64,000 nucleotides of DNA from Vreelandella sedimenti (GTDB lineage Bacteria > Pseudomonadota > Gammaproteobacteria > Pseudomonadales > Halomonadaceae). Below are positions 9,040-17,629 of this stretch, one piece after another. The first letter of the stretch is position 1. Every line of letters starts with the position of its first letter. A program made the position numbers and the translations under genes. Location: NCBI RefSeq assembly GCF_013416325.1, contig NZ_JACCGK010000008.1, forward strand, positions 62,001 through 126,000, in the 5' to 3' direction. A model generated the notes under the pieces. That model did not search any database, had not been told where the DNA came from, and saw only the letters and a program-made list of their open reading frames with translations.

Positions 9040-9084
9040 ATACCGTAGCTTATGAGACCTAACCCTTCAGGGAAGGTACGGTAT
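9040..9084. promoter_or_regulatory. Inverted repeat overlapping the start codon of the 9083 gene
   Basis: ATACCGTA (9040-9047) and TACGGTAT (9077-9084) are perfect 8-bp inverted arms 29 nt apart. The right arm covers the ATG of the downstream gene. WYL-domain regulators bind inverted repeats in front of their own operons, and one is encoded two genes in. This is therefore a candidate operator. A translation-blocking mRNA hairpin is the alternative. Confidence 0.4.
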
Positions 9085-9703
9085 GAATATGTTGGTAAGT
9101 TCAGCTTCAGCAACCGCAGATGCACAGCAAGAATTAGCGAAATGGCAGGCGGATCGCGCCTATTGGGCAGAAACCCTCCCAGTTATGGAGATGCTCAGCA
9201 ATTATTTAATTCTAACTCCGGTGCTGCATCAGCAAATAGCCACGGCAAGCACGGATGGCCGACATCTCTATTTTTGCCCTCGTTATAGCGCCAGCCTCTC
9301 TGACGAGTCTCGACGCTTTTTGCATGCCCACCTCATCTGGCATTGCGTGGCTGGCCATTTAACCGCCCCTCTCGTGGACGATCAACATCGTTGGCACCTA
9401 GCGTGTGACCATGAAGTTAACGCGCAGCTGTTGGCTCTCGGCATACCGCTGCCTTTGCATGCGCTGCTATTCCCAGTATGCGTTGGCCGCAGCGCTATAG
9501 AGGTGTATCACTGGCTAGAAGGGCACCCTGACACATCACTTGAAGTCACTACCGACATTCACCCCGCAGCGCTATGGTCGCACTTTCCTAATACTACTCC
9601 AGATCAACGCATAACTGCTCTATGGCAACGCCGAGCTCACTTGATCGCCCGGGAGAGCGACGCGCTACCCGATAGAGTCGCTAAGTTTTGTGAGTCACGT
9701 TAA
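9083..9703 (+). CDS. Degenerate metallopeptidase-like (DUF2201 N-terminal-type) protein
   Basis: This 206-aa protein resembles the N-terminal metallopeptidase-like domain of VWA/DUF2201 proteins. It has an HLIWHCVAGH segment (83-92) followed by RWHLACDHEVNAQLLALGIPLP (103-124), the positions of the family's HExLHxxxGH and WNIACDxxxN motifs. The Glu expected after the first His is Leu84, so peptidase activity is unlikely. The usual C-terminal VWA domain is absent; the protein stops after about 80 further residues. It is the first gene of a tight plus-strand set, 41 bp ahead of the WYL gene. The ATG at 9083 follows GGGAAGG, a good RBS. Confidence 0.55.
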   Translation: MNMLVSSASATADAQQELAKWQADRAYWAETLPVMEMLSNYLILTPVLHQQIATASTDGRHLYFCPRYSASLSDESRRFLHAHLIWHCVAGHLTAPLVDDQHRWHLACDHEVNAQLLALGIPLPLHALLFPVCVGRSAIEVYHWLEGHPDTSLEVTTDIHPAALWSHFPNTTPDQRITALWQRRAHLIARESDALPDRVAKFCESR

Positions 9704-9744
9704 GCTTGCATGCTTACATCATAACGCCCACGGTTAATAAATTT

Positions 9745-10770
9745 ATGTCTGTTGCTCGCGATACACTTTTTCGCTACTTGACGCTTCTGCAGTTAATTCC
9801 CCGCTATCCTGGACGCATTGCCACCCCTGTACTGAAAGAAAAACTCGCTGAGCGTGGGTTTAATATTGACGTACGCTCGCTGCAACGCGATCTCAGCCAG
9901 AAGCTCTCTTCGCATTTTCCCCTTGGCTGCGACGATAGTGAAAAACCCTATAAATGGTATTTTGATCGCGACTTTCAGTGCCATTTGCCGGCGTTGGATG
10001 TGCCTAGCGCCTTAACACTTGTGCTCGCTGAGGAGTATTTGAAAGGTTTACTGCCGCCTGTCGTGGTCGGACAGCTTTCATCCCACTTTACCGATGCCCG
10101 ACGCCTGTTAGATGAACTTGCTTCAAACGGGCTGAGCCAATGGGCACGTAAAGTGCGCGCTATTCCTAATGGAATGGCGTTAATTCCTGCAGAGCTAGAG
10201 GAAACCACTTGGCAAACGGTTGCACAAGCGCTGCTAGAGCAGAAAGCCATTGATGTCACCTACCTGTCGCGCACTACCGAGACGAACAAACACTTTACCC
10301 TTCATCCACAAGGCATTGTCAGTCGCCACAGCGCGACGTACCTTCTCGCCCAAGTGGAAGGCTTCAGTGACTTGCGCCAGTTCGCGCTACATCGAGTCAA
10401 GCAAGTGACCTTGAGCGATGTGAAATGGCAGGCCACAGAGGCATTCGATATTGATGCCTATATTCAGGGCGGTGCCTTTGGTTACCGGCAAGGACCGGGT
10501 GACGTCACCCTTGAGGCAGAGATCACGCGCCGGGTTGCCTGGTTATTGAACGAGACACCTATTGCCGATACACAGACGATTGAAGCGCTCCCCGATAGCA
10601 AGTGGCACCGCCTGACTGCCTGCGTGCCTGATGATCAGCAAACTCTGTGGTGGCTAATGGGCATGGGGGCGAACGTCAAAGTGATCGCACCAGCCGCATG
10701 GCGTGACACACTTAAAACGAATGCCGAGCAGGTTCTTGCCCAATACCAAGAGTCAGTCACGACAGCTTAA
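9745..10770 (+). CDS. WYL-domain transcriptional regulator
   Basis: From the ATG at 9745 the protein is 341 aa. A TTG 39 nt upstream is possible but less likely. It has an N-terminal winged HTH (about 1-70; LFRYLTLLQLIPRYPG, VRSLQRDLSQKL), a central WYL domain (about 155-250; LHPQGIVSRHSATYLLAQVEG, FALHRVKQV) and a C-terminal WCX extension. The Trp of the WYL motif is Thr here (TYL). WYL regulators (YafY, BrxR, CapW types) usually repress nearby genes and respond to nucleotide or nucleic-acid ligands. Given the BREX operon 2.7 kb away it could regulate BREX, its own operon, or both. BrxR usually sits directly next to brxA, so its own cassette is the more likely target. Confidence 0.85.
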   Translation: MSVARDTLFRYLTLLQLIPRYPGRIATPVLKEKLAERGFNIDVRSLQRDLSQKLSSHFPLGCDDSEKPYKWYFDRDFQCHLPALDVPSALTLVLAEEYLKGLLPPVVVGQLSSHFTDARRLLDELASNGLSQWARKVRAIPNGMALIPAELEETTWQTVAQALLEQKAIDVTYLSRTTETNKHFTLHPQGIVSRHSATYLLAQVEGFSDLRQFALHRVKQVTLSDVKWQATEAFDIDAYIQGGAFGYRQGPGDVTLEAEITRRVAWLLNETPIADTQTIEALPDSKWHRLTACVPDDQQTLWWLMGMGANVKVIAPAAWRDTLKTNAEQVLAQYQESVTTA

Positions 10771-10802
10771 AAAGCCAAGTCACTTATATAAAGGAGATAG
10801 CC

Positions 10803-11318
10803 ATGCTCTGTTTTGCTTATGGCTCTAACATGTCGACTCAGCGCTTGGCCGCGCGGATTCCGGCAAGGTTTATGACTACTGCGATGTTGCCTGCCTATCG
10901 TCTTGCCTTTCACCAACGTGGAGGGGATAGCTCGGGCAAGTGCGATATTGTACCGGCATCCAGTCAGTCCGCTGTCTATGGCGTTGTATGGGAGGTAGCG
11001 CCGCATCATAAACCGACACTGGATGGCTACGAAGGACTTGGTGTTGCCTACGATGAAACCTGGCTGACAGTCACTGACCTAGCGGGTGAAGGGCAATTTG
11101 AAGTTCAAGCGTATGTAGGCAAAATCACTTCTACTGGCATGCACCCGTACACCTGGTACAAGCATCACGTATTAAATGGCGCACGAGAACACGGCTTACC
11201 TTCAGCCTATGTGCGCGCACTAGAACGTATCGCGGCACATCACGATCCAGACACTGAACGCCATGCACGCGAAATGGCATTGCATGGTTTCAATGAGCTT
11301 TTGGTGCGAGGAGCATAA
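10803..11318 (+). CDS. Gamma-glutamylcyclotransferase-like (AIG2/GGCT) protein
   Basis: This 171-aa protein has the GGCT fold signature: LCFAYGSNM at the N-terminus (substrate-binding YGSN loop), YGVVWEV, and a conserved Glu in DGYEGLG that fits the catalytic acid. GGCT-family enzymes release 5-oxoproline from gamma-glutamyl peptides or amines; the true substrate here is unknown. The start is supported by AAGGAGAT 7 nt upstream. The stop overlaps the ATG of the next gene by one base, so it is co-translated with the OGFr-domain gene. Confidence 0.85.
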   Translation: MLCFAYGSNMSTQRLAARIPARFMTTAMLPAYRLAFHQRGGDSSGKCDIVPASSQSAVYGVVWEVAPHHKPTLDGYEGLGVAYDETWLTVTDLAGEGQFEVQAYVGKITSTGMHPYTWYKHHVLNGAREHGLPSAYVRALERIAAHHDPDTERHAREMALHGFNELLVRGA

Positions 11319-11821
11319 TGGCTAATGACGCTCGCTTAATCGCGTTTCATCGTGGCGAAGGGATCGATCATAAAGGCCGCTATCTCAGTGATATCTGGGC
11401 GCTCTCGCCTTTCTGGCTGGAACACACCCATGACTATATTCAGTGGCTATTTCCCATTCCCGAAGCAGGCCGCTTTAACGCCTTTGCACCATTGTTAACC
11501 TCAGTGGTACAAGCGGCGTTCGAGGGAGACAATCTATTACGCCAGCACCAACAGCGCTCTCTTGACGTAATGTTGGATTTTTTTGGCCTTGCACGCGAAG
11601 GCAACGCCATTTCCGCACAATCTACTCTTTCCATCCAGTCCCATATTTGGTTAAAAGCCGGCGGCCACAACCACCTGCGCATTACTCGCATCATCCGTTC
11701 CTTAGCTTTGTGTCATCAGCCAGAGCTTGCCCGCTCTTTCCAACAGGCCGTGATACATATTGGCGCTCAGCACGGCGTAGTGTCCGAAACGTCGCTGCAG
11801 TTTTGGCGGAATGCGAGTTAA
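11318..11821 (+). CDS. OGFr (opioid growth factor receptor) domain protein
   Basis: This 167-aa protein contains the OGFr_N hallmark LEHTHDYIQWLFPIPE at about residues 34-49, the region shared by eukaryotic OGFr proteins and small bacterial homologues. The bacterial function is not known. There is no signal peptide or membrane segment. It is the last gene of the four-gene cassette and overlaps the GGCT stop (TAATG). The region after it is AT-rich and empty. Confidence 0.85.
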   Translation: MANDARLIAFHRGEGIDHKGRYLSDIWALSPFWLEHTHDYIQWLFPIPEAGRFNAFAPLLTSVVQAAFEGDNLLRQHQQRSLDVMLDFFGLAREGNAISAQSTLSIQSHIWLKAGGHNHLRITRIIRSLALCHQPELARSFQQAVIHIGAQHGVVSETSLQFWRNAS

Positions 11822-12525
11822 AGCAGTCTGGTATATCAGTTAATCATTAAAGCTGCAGGCATTGAAGTGGTAGGCTCGAAAACTGCTCGAAACAGATAAC
11901 TCTTTCTCCAGCGTGAATCAAGATAGAAACCGTATATTTAATTTAAATCAGTAGGTTATGGACACTTTAGTAGCTACAATTTAGCTAATTCGTATCTAAG
12001 ACGCTTAACATCACTCGTTCTCCAGGGTTAGCGATAAGATTTGACATGGTAAAAAATATTTTAATACAATAAAATCAAATGATTACGCATAGCTGAAAAT
12101 TAAACGAAAGCTATTTATACGCTAAAATCTGCGTGATTTAAGATAACCGACTATTACAGCAATCAAGCTCAACGGTTTGGACAGCGTCAATCATGGTCGG
12201 CATGTAACCTAATCATAGCCTTTTGTTTCAATTCGGCAGTATGTTGGATAGCCGTGCTGCCAATAGATAACCACTGAGACGTTCAACTAAATTTGGAATT
12301 TTGCCGAAGCTAACTCTCTTTGCGTGAGAATAGTGTTTGCCGTGCCGTAGAGCTATAAGCATAACGGCACTTGACCTCCTGCGTTACCGAGTGGTTCGAA
12401 GCGCTCCAGTTATTCTATGAACCCAGGTTTAACAGTAATCCCTGAACGGCTCATCAAGAGTAACCCGTTCATCTTAAGCTGTATCGTAGATAACCGGGTT
12501 ACTACTGTATTAACAAAGTATACCG
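11822..12525. other. 704-bp AT-rich intergenic region
   Basis: No coding sequence is supported. Base composition is clearly more AT-rich than the flanks, especially 11920-12130. The only structure seen is a perfect 9-bp inverted repeat, AGTAACCCG (12459-12467) and CGGGTTACT (12495-12503), just past the stop of the minus-strand amidase. It lacks a T-tract and has a 27-nt loop, so it is not a convincing terminator. Confidence 0.6.
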
Positions 12526-14043
12526 CTAGCCGATGGCGACTTGGTAAGCATGGGCGACTTTAAGCACGGTCGCTTCATCCCAGCGTCTACCCACTAATTG
12601 CATACCTACGGGTAAGCCTTCCGAAAAGCCGACCGGGACGCTCATGGCGGGATGACCACTGATATCAAACGGGGCCGTGTTGTGCAGGTTGCTAAGCGCA
12701 CCAGCAAGTGTGCTATTGAGACTTTTATCAGCCGGTCTCTTTACCGCTTTCATGGCGGTGGTAGGCATGATTAACAAGTCATATTCCTGCAGAGCGTTGT
12801 CATAATCGCGCGCGAGACGCCTACCGATATTCTGGGCTTTACCATAGTAGTGGCGATTGTACTGTTCGGACATGTAGTGCCCGGCGAGGACCGTCATCTT
12901 TACTGTGTCGCTAAAGTCATGACCGCGAGCGCGGCGAGCCCGGCCATAAAAGTCCATGAGCTGTGTGCTGTAATGCCCCCGCCAGTTTGTGCCGTAACCA
13001 TCGCCCCTGACCATGAGTTCGGTGGCGCCCTCAAAGGCAATCGCACTCCACAGCGCTAGCCCGTCGTTATGCATGGGTACCGATACCTCCGTGGCACGAG
13101 CGCCCACTTTTTCCAGCACGCTGATGGCTTCTTTAACGGCGGCGTCCACGTCAGATTCACTGACCCCGGCAATGCCAAACCCTTCACGTAGGATGCCAAT
13201 GCGTATGCCAGTGAGATCTTCACTTAGCGATTCGGTGTATTTCGCGGTACGCACGTCGTATTGGCGTGGATCTAACCCATCCGAGCCAGCAAGTACCTCC
13301 AACATACGGGCGCAATCTTCGGCGGTGCGCGCAATAGGGCCTACGTGATCAAGAGTAAGCTCAATGGGAAAAATACCTGTATAAGGCACTAGGCCATGCG
13401 TTCCTTTGATTCCGTAGCAACCGCTCCATGAGGCGGGTAGTCGAATAGAGCCTCCCTGATCACCTCCCAGCGCCATATCGACTTCTCCGTTGGTCACCAC
13501 CACGGCGCTGCCGTTGGAAGAAGCGCCAGCTAGACGCTCACGGTCATGGGGATTAACCGGTTGGGGTTCGGGATAGCCGGTACAACCTCCACCGTCAAAA
13601 CAGAACGCAGGAACGGCTGTCTTGCCGATGATGTGCGCGCCAGCGTCGAGAAGCCGGGTGACGACTGTGGCATCCTCCCGGGGCACAAAACCTTCCATGA
13701 TCGGCGAACCATTCATCATCGGGATGCCTGCCAGAGCGATGTTATCCTTTAGCGCTACCGTTCGGCCCGCAAGTGGCCCTTCTTCGGCCCCGGGCACCGA
13801 ACACTTCCAAGCCCAGCCATTGAGTGGGTTGTCGTCACCGACGGGGCGATAACCCATATCTGCTCGCGGGTAGTTTACTGGTAATGATTCATCCGCCAGT
13901 TCATCCAGGCGATCATAAATGGCCATTGAGCCAGCAACGGCGGACTGGAACTCACCCAGTTCTTCAAAGGAAAGGTCAAAGCCGTAATAATCGGAAATGG
14001 CTGCCAACGTATCAATGCCGGGTCGCTTCACACTCATAGTCAA
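12526..14043 (-). CDS. Amidase signature family amide hydrolase
   Basis: This 505-aa cytoplasmic enzyme has the amidase-signature Ser-cisSer-Lys triad: K99 (TVALKDNI), S175 (GASSNGSA) and nucleophile S199 (GGDQGGSIRLPAS). An N-terminal helical extension of about 90 residues resembles that of Rhodococcus-type enantioselective amidases. It would hydrolyse amides to carboxylate plus ammonia. It is the last gene of the amide operon, 55 bp after the nitrilase gene. Alternatives such as an allophanate hydrolase-type activity cannot be excluded, but no urea carboxylase is present. Confidence 0.88.
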   Translation of the reverse strand: MTMSVKRPGIDTLAAISDYYGFDLSFEELGEFQSAVAGSMAIYDRLDELADESLPVNYPRADMGYRPVGDDNPLNGWAWKCSVPGAEEGPLAGRTVALKDNIALAGIPMMNGSPIMEGFVPREDATVVTRLLDAGAHIIGKTAVPAFCFDGGGCTGYPEPQPVNPHDRERLAGASSNGSAVVVTNGEVDMALGGDQGGSIRLPASWSGCYGIKGTHGLVPYTGIFPIELTLDHVGPIARTAEDCARMLEVLAGSDGLDPRQYDVRTAKYTESLSEDLTGIRIGILREGFGIAGVSESDVDAAVKEAISVLEKVGARATEVSVPMHNDGLALWSAIAFEGATELMVRGDGYGTNWRGHYSTQLMDFYGRARRARGHDFSDTVKMTVLAGHYMSEQYNRHYYGKAQNIGRRLARDYDNALQEYDLLIMPTTAMKAVKRPADKSLNSTLAGALSNLHNTAPFDISGHPAMSVPVGFSEGLPVGMQLVGRRWDEATVLKVAHAYQVAIG

Positions 14044-14098
14044 CTACTCCTATACACGGACGATTGCCTGAAAAGGCATTTAGCGAGGGAAATACAAG

Positions 14099-15796
14099 CT
14101 ATAGCTCCAACAGTTTCGGATAGTGGTGTGGCAGGCGCATCACCACCAGGTCCTTTCGGCGTACAGCGCTGTTAGGGTAAGCCGAATCCAGGTTGCTCGT
14201 GTCGATAGCAAGCTGAACGCAGCCAGTGGCGCTAGTTAACAATGCTTCTTGGCGAGGAAAAAGAAACGTATCCGGGCCGAATATACCGCTTAGCCCCGGT
14301 AATCCAGCGTCGGGCATATGCACGTTGGCGAAAGCGAAATAGCAGTTGTTCTCGCCACCGCGTATACGATAATGGTGCCAATGGTGATCGTCTGGGCCGG
14401 TGGGAATAGGTGACGGCTGACGAATCTCAGTACCAGGATGGGCGCAGTGAAATGGCCCTGGCAAGGCAGCAGGACAAGCGATGACATCGCATCCCCGCAG
14501 CGCCAGGATGCGTCCCGCTTCGGGAAAATCAGCATCATGGCCAATCAATAAGCCTAGCCGCCCTAGCGGCAGATCGAAGCTTACCCAGCGCTCGCCAGGC
14601 GTCGCCCATTTACGGTCTGCCTCGTTTAAGTGAATCTTACGATAAACCGCCATAACGCCCTGCGCCCCTACCAGAGCGGCAGCATTATAGAGATGTTCCT
14701 CCGACTGTTCCGCGAAACCTACTACATAGTACTGTTGACGCTCCTCAGCGAGCCCACGCAGTGTGTCGAAAACACTGTGACGCTGTGAGATGGGATTGAT
14801 ACCGCCTGTGTCTAACCCGGTAAGCGCCAGCTCAGGAAAAACAATAAGCTCGGTACCCTCTGCTTGGGCAATCAAATCAGTACATTTGGAAAGATTATCG
14901 TCGAGATTATTCGATGGTGAAAATTGAGTAACGGCGATGGTGCTTGCTTTTCCATTGGGCAGTGGCTGATGGCCATAAAGCCTGAAAAAGTCTAGCGGGT
15001 TCCAAGCGTGTGTTTGATGAAGTAGCTCATGATAAAGGTCTGGGCGACGCTCACTGGTCAACGGCCCCGTTACTCGTTCAGTATCAATCTCACCAAGCAC
15101 GATGCCATCACCGTCATCGCGGCTAGCCTGGATATGTCCATCTGGCTCAATCACGCAGCTACCGCCACTGAATTGAATGCCGCGCTCCACCCCCCAGCGA
15201 TTGCTCTCAATAAGATAGCAGCCGTTTTCTTTGGCACGACTGATCCAATAGGGTGCTGGCGCTCGCTCAGCCAGCCAATTACTCAGATGGCAAATGACCT
15301 CGGCACCCTGCAGCGCGACCAACCGTGCAGTTTCAAGAAAATGAATGTCCATGCAGATGAGCAGCGCGATACGGCCCAGTGACGTCTCGAACACTTGATG
15401 GCCAGTGTCGCCTGAAGCCGCCCACTTTGGCTCGGCGATATAAGGATGGCTTTTACGATGTTTTCCTAAATAGCCATCAGGGCCAACTAAAACAGCCGTG
15501 TTGTAGTAAAGCCCATTGCCAGCATCAACTTCTGGCAGCCCGATAACGATATAGCAGTCAAGCTTCGCCGCCAGAGCGGCGAAGCTGTGGGTTGAGGGCC
15601 CTGGCACTTGTTCGACGTAGGGTGCAACCTCCTCTCTGTCATACCAGCAATAGCCGGTAAGCCCCATCTCCGGCGTTATGATTAGCCGCGCACCAGACGC
15701 AGCCGCCTCTTCCACTAACCGTTTTAGAGCATCAATATTTCGCTCTTTAGCAAACATTTCAGGCTCAAACTGCACTGTGGCGGCAAGGTATTTCAT
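14099..15796 (-). CDS. Tandem two-domain carbon-nitrogen hydrolase (nitrilase superfamily)
   Basis: This 565-aa protein consists of two nitrilase-type domains in a row, each about 270 aa; most family members have one. Domain 1 has the full catalytic set: E43 (TPEMGLTGY), K115 (KHRKSHPY) and C148 (LLICMDIHF). Domain 2 keeps E322 (FPELALTG) and K387 (YRKIHL), but the Cys position is Gly419 (LLIGHDADFPEA). Domain 2 is therefore probably inactive and structural, or ligand-binding. Domain 1 should hydrolyse an amide, nitrile or carbamoyl C-N bond. The gene lies 18 bp after fmdA in the amide operon, which points to an amidase role. Confidence 0.88.
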   Translation of the reverse strand: MKYLAATVQFEPEMFAKERNIDALKRLVEEAAASGARLIITPEMGLTGYCWYDREEVAPYVEQVPGPSTHSFAALAAKLDCYIVIGLPEVDAGNGLYYNTAVLVGPDGYLGKHRKSHPYIAEPKWAASGDTGHQVFETSLGRIALLICMDIHFLETARLVALQGAEVICHLSNWLAERAPAPYWISRAKENGCYLIESNRWGVERGIQFSGGSCVIEPDGHIQASRDDGDGIVLGEIDTERVTGPLTSERRPDLYHELLHQTHAWNPLDFFRLYGHQPLPNGKASTIAVTQFSPSNNLDDNLSKCTDLIAQAEGTELIVFPELALTGLDTGGINPISQRHSVFDTLRGLAEERQQYYVVGFAEQSEEHLYNAAALVGAQGVMAVYRKIHLNEADRKWATPGERWVSFDLPLGRLGLLIGHDADFPEAGRILALRGCDVIACPAALPGPFHCAHPGTEIRQPSPIPTGPDDHHWHHYRIRGGENNCYFAFANVHMPDAGLPGLSGIFGPDTFLFPRQEALLTSATGCVQLAIDTSNLDSAYPNSAVRRKDLVVMRLPHHYPKLLEL

Positions 15797-15813
15797 ATTG
15801 TCCTCCCCGCTCG

Positions 15814-16812
15814 CTAGCGTGCTTGCCCAACGATGGACTTGAGGATGGAAGCGCCTAATGTATATTTTGGATCCACCATGTTACCCAGCCGCACTCGTCC
15901 TGCCTGGGTAAGAAGCATGTAAGCATCTATTTCATCGAAATCAAACTCAGCAGCCAGCCAGCGTACCAGCTCTCTGTAGGCAATCCGGGTGGCATCTTCC
16001 ATGGGACGCGCTGAACCAATGGTCATATAGAACTGTTCATTTTCCAGACGCGGCCATTTGAACGTCCAATCTTTAATCAAGTCCACCTGAACGGTGGTCA
16101 CGGTAGGATGCTCGATCGCTACGCCGCACAACTCACCATCACCCTGCGCCGCATGGCAGTCACCTAGATAAAGATAGGCACCTTTGGTATGCACCGGCAG
16201 ATAGATCACCGCACCCGGTGCTACATCAGGTAAGTCCATATTGCCGCCGTAATAATCGGGAACCAGCGAGCTAATCGATTCAATCTCTGGTGACACCCCA
16301 ATGGTGCCAATAAAAGGCTGATAAGGAAGGGTTATTTTATCGCTCCACTTCACGCCGGTTTCCGCGTCAACTTCTACCTTCTTTACCCTCTCCGGTAGCG
16401 GTGCGTTGAGTAGCGCAGTATCACCGGTAGCCACTAGTCCACCAAATTCGGTAATCAGTGCTGTTGTACCGCAGGGCTGGGGGCCACGAGGTTTCATGTC
16501 TCGGATATAAACCGCCAGGCAATCGCCCTTCTCCGCCCCCTCTACGTAGATCGGTCCGTTCTGCGGATTGAGATAAGGTAAATTAAGCAGCTCGCTGGGC
16601 TTGTCGCTTTCCGAGCGAAGTTTTCCTTCGAAAGCATCATGGGTTTCAGCACTAACGATATCGCCCGGTTGGATGTGCAGAACGGGCTTGGGGTTAGGAC
16701 CAAGCGTATAGTGATACTGACCTTGAGCCGCTTCAGTTAGTTGGTGTGTAGTACCCGGCTTACCTTTGGCAACGGCGCGACGCGCCATGATGGAATGATC
16801 AAACCAGTTCAT
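15814..16812 (-). CDS. fmdA: Formamidase/acetamidase FmdA
   Basis: This 332-aa protein matches the FmdA_AmdA family along its whole length, with LHIQPGDIVSAETHDAF, EGAEKGDCLAVYI, YLGDCHAAQGDGELCG and an acidic C-terminus. The family hydrolyses formamide (and acetamide) to the acid plus ammonia. It lies 97 bp after urtE and just before the nitrilase. The order matches amide-utilisation clusters in which formamidase is encoded with a urea/amide ABC transporter and an AmiC-type sensor. It is about 70 aa shorter at the C-terminus than the roughly 400-aa Methylophilus-type enzymes; shorter homologues of this kind exist. Confidence 0.92.
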   Translation of the reverse strand: MNWFDHSIMARRAVAKGKPGTTHQLTEAAQGQYHYTLGPNPKPVLHIQPGDIVSAETHDAFEGKLRSESDKPSELLNLPYLNPQNGPIYVEGAEKGDCLAVYIRDMKPRGPQPCGTTALITEFGGLVATGDTALLNAPLPERVKKVEVDAETGVKWSDKITLPYQPFIGTIGVSPEIESISSLVPDYYGGNMDLPDVAPGAVIYLPVHTKGAYLYLGDCHAAQGDGELCGVAIEHPTVTTVQVDLIKDWTFKWPRLENEQFYMTIGSARPMEDATRIAYRELVRWLAAEFDFDEIDAYMLLTQAGRVRLGNMVDPKYTLGASILKSIVGQAR

Positions 16813-16909
16813 TGTTCTACTCCTTTTTAGGTGCTTTCAGTCATCGCTCCAGCCACTGCAGACCGGAGTTTGAGTCATGGTTAAATGGTGTTGATGGAAC
16901 TCATCCTGC

Positions 16910-17629
16910 TTATACAGCCAGAATTCGACGCATGGCGTCACGATCACGGAGTTGCTCCTTCGCAAGTTCATGGGTAATTTTCCCCTTATCCATGACGTAG
17001 CAGCGTTGCGCCATGGTCATGATCATGTCCAGGTTCTGCTCTACGAGGAGAATGGTTACGCCCAGCTCGCGATTGAGCTTGAGAATGTTGCGTGAAATGT
17101 CCTTTACGATGTTTGGCTGAATACCCTCCGAGGGTTCGTCGAGTAGCATAAGCTTCGGCTTGCCCACCATGGCACGGCCGATCGCAAGCTGTTGCTGCTG
17201 CCCGCCACTGAAGGTGCCCGCTCGTTGATTAGCCCGCTCTTTCAAGATGGGGAAGAACTCATAAACCCGCTCATAGTCAACACCCTCGCCAGGCTGTTGG
17301 AGCATTTCGCCGACCTTGAGATTTTCCCAGACGGTCATGCGCGAGAAGACCTCACGCCCTTGCGGGATATAACCAATGCCCAAACGCGCACGTTCGTGAG
17401 ATTCGAGCGCGCTAATATCCTTACCATCGAAACGGATAACGCCTTGTCGATTCTTGATAAGCCCAATCAGCGTTTTCATTAATGTCGTCTTGCCGACGCC
17501 ATTTCGACCGATGACGGCTACCACCTCGCCGCGACCAACACTCAAGCTGACCTCTTGCAGCACTGAGGTGGTACCGTAGCCAGAAATGACGCCCTCCACG
17601 CTCAACAGTTTTGTACTATTCGTCGTCAT
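16910..17629 (-). CDS. urtE: Urea/short-chain amide ABC transporter ATPase UrtE-type
   Basis: This ATP-binding subunit has Walker A (GRNGVGKTT), the FSGGQQQQLAIGRAM signature and Walker B (LMLLDEPSEGI). It is the LivF-like member of the branched-chain/urea transporter ATPase pair. The start is placed at MTTNSTKLLS (17629). An in-frame ATG 9 codons upstream lies deeper in urtD and adds nothing conserved. The chosen start overlaps the urtD stop by 14 nt. It acts at the inner face of the membrane with UrtD and the permeases UrtBC. Confidence 0.92.
   Translation of the reverse strand: MTTNSTKLLSVEGVISGYGTTSVLQEVSLSVGRGEVVAVIGRNGVGKTTLMKTLIGLIKNRQGVIRFDGKDISALESHERARLGIGYIPQGREVFSRMTVWENLKVGEMLQQPGEGVDYERVYEFFPILKERANQRAGTFSGGQQQQLAIGRAMVGKPKLMLLDEPSEGIQPNIVKDISRNILKLNRELGVTILLVEQNLDMIMTMAQRCYVMDKGKITHELAKEQLRDRDAMRRILAV

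Noticed and set aside
9706..9744. Upstream TTG start for the WYL gene
   Set aside because: It adds 13 residues of no conservation directly after the preceding stop. The ATG at 9745 gives the usual HTH start.
9745..10770. Assigning the WYL protein as BrxR of the BREX system
   Set aside because: It is 2.7 kb from brxA, divergent, and inside its own tight cassette. BrxR normally directly neighbours brxA. It is left as a possibility only.
12459..12503. Inverted repeat after the amidase gene as a terminator
   Set aside because: The loop is 27 nt and no T-tract follows on either strand.
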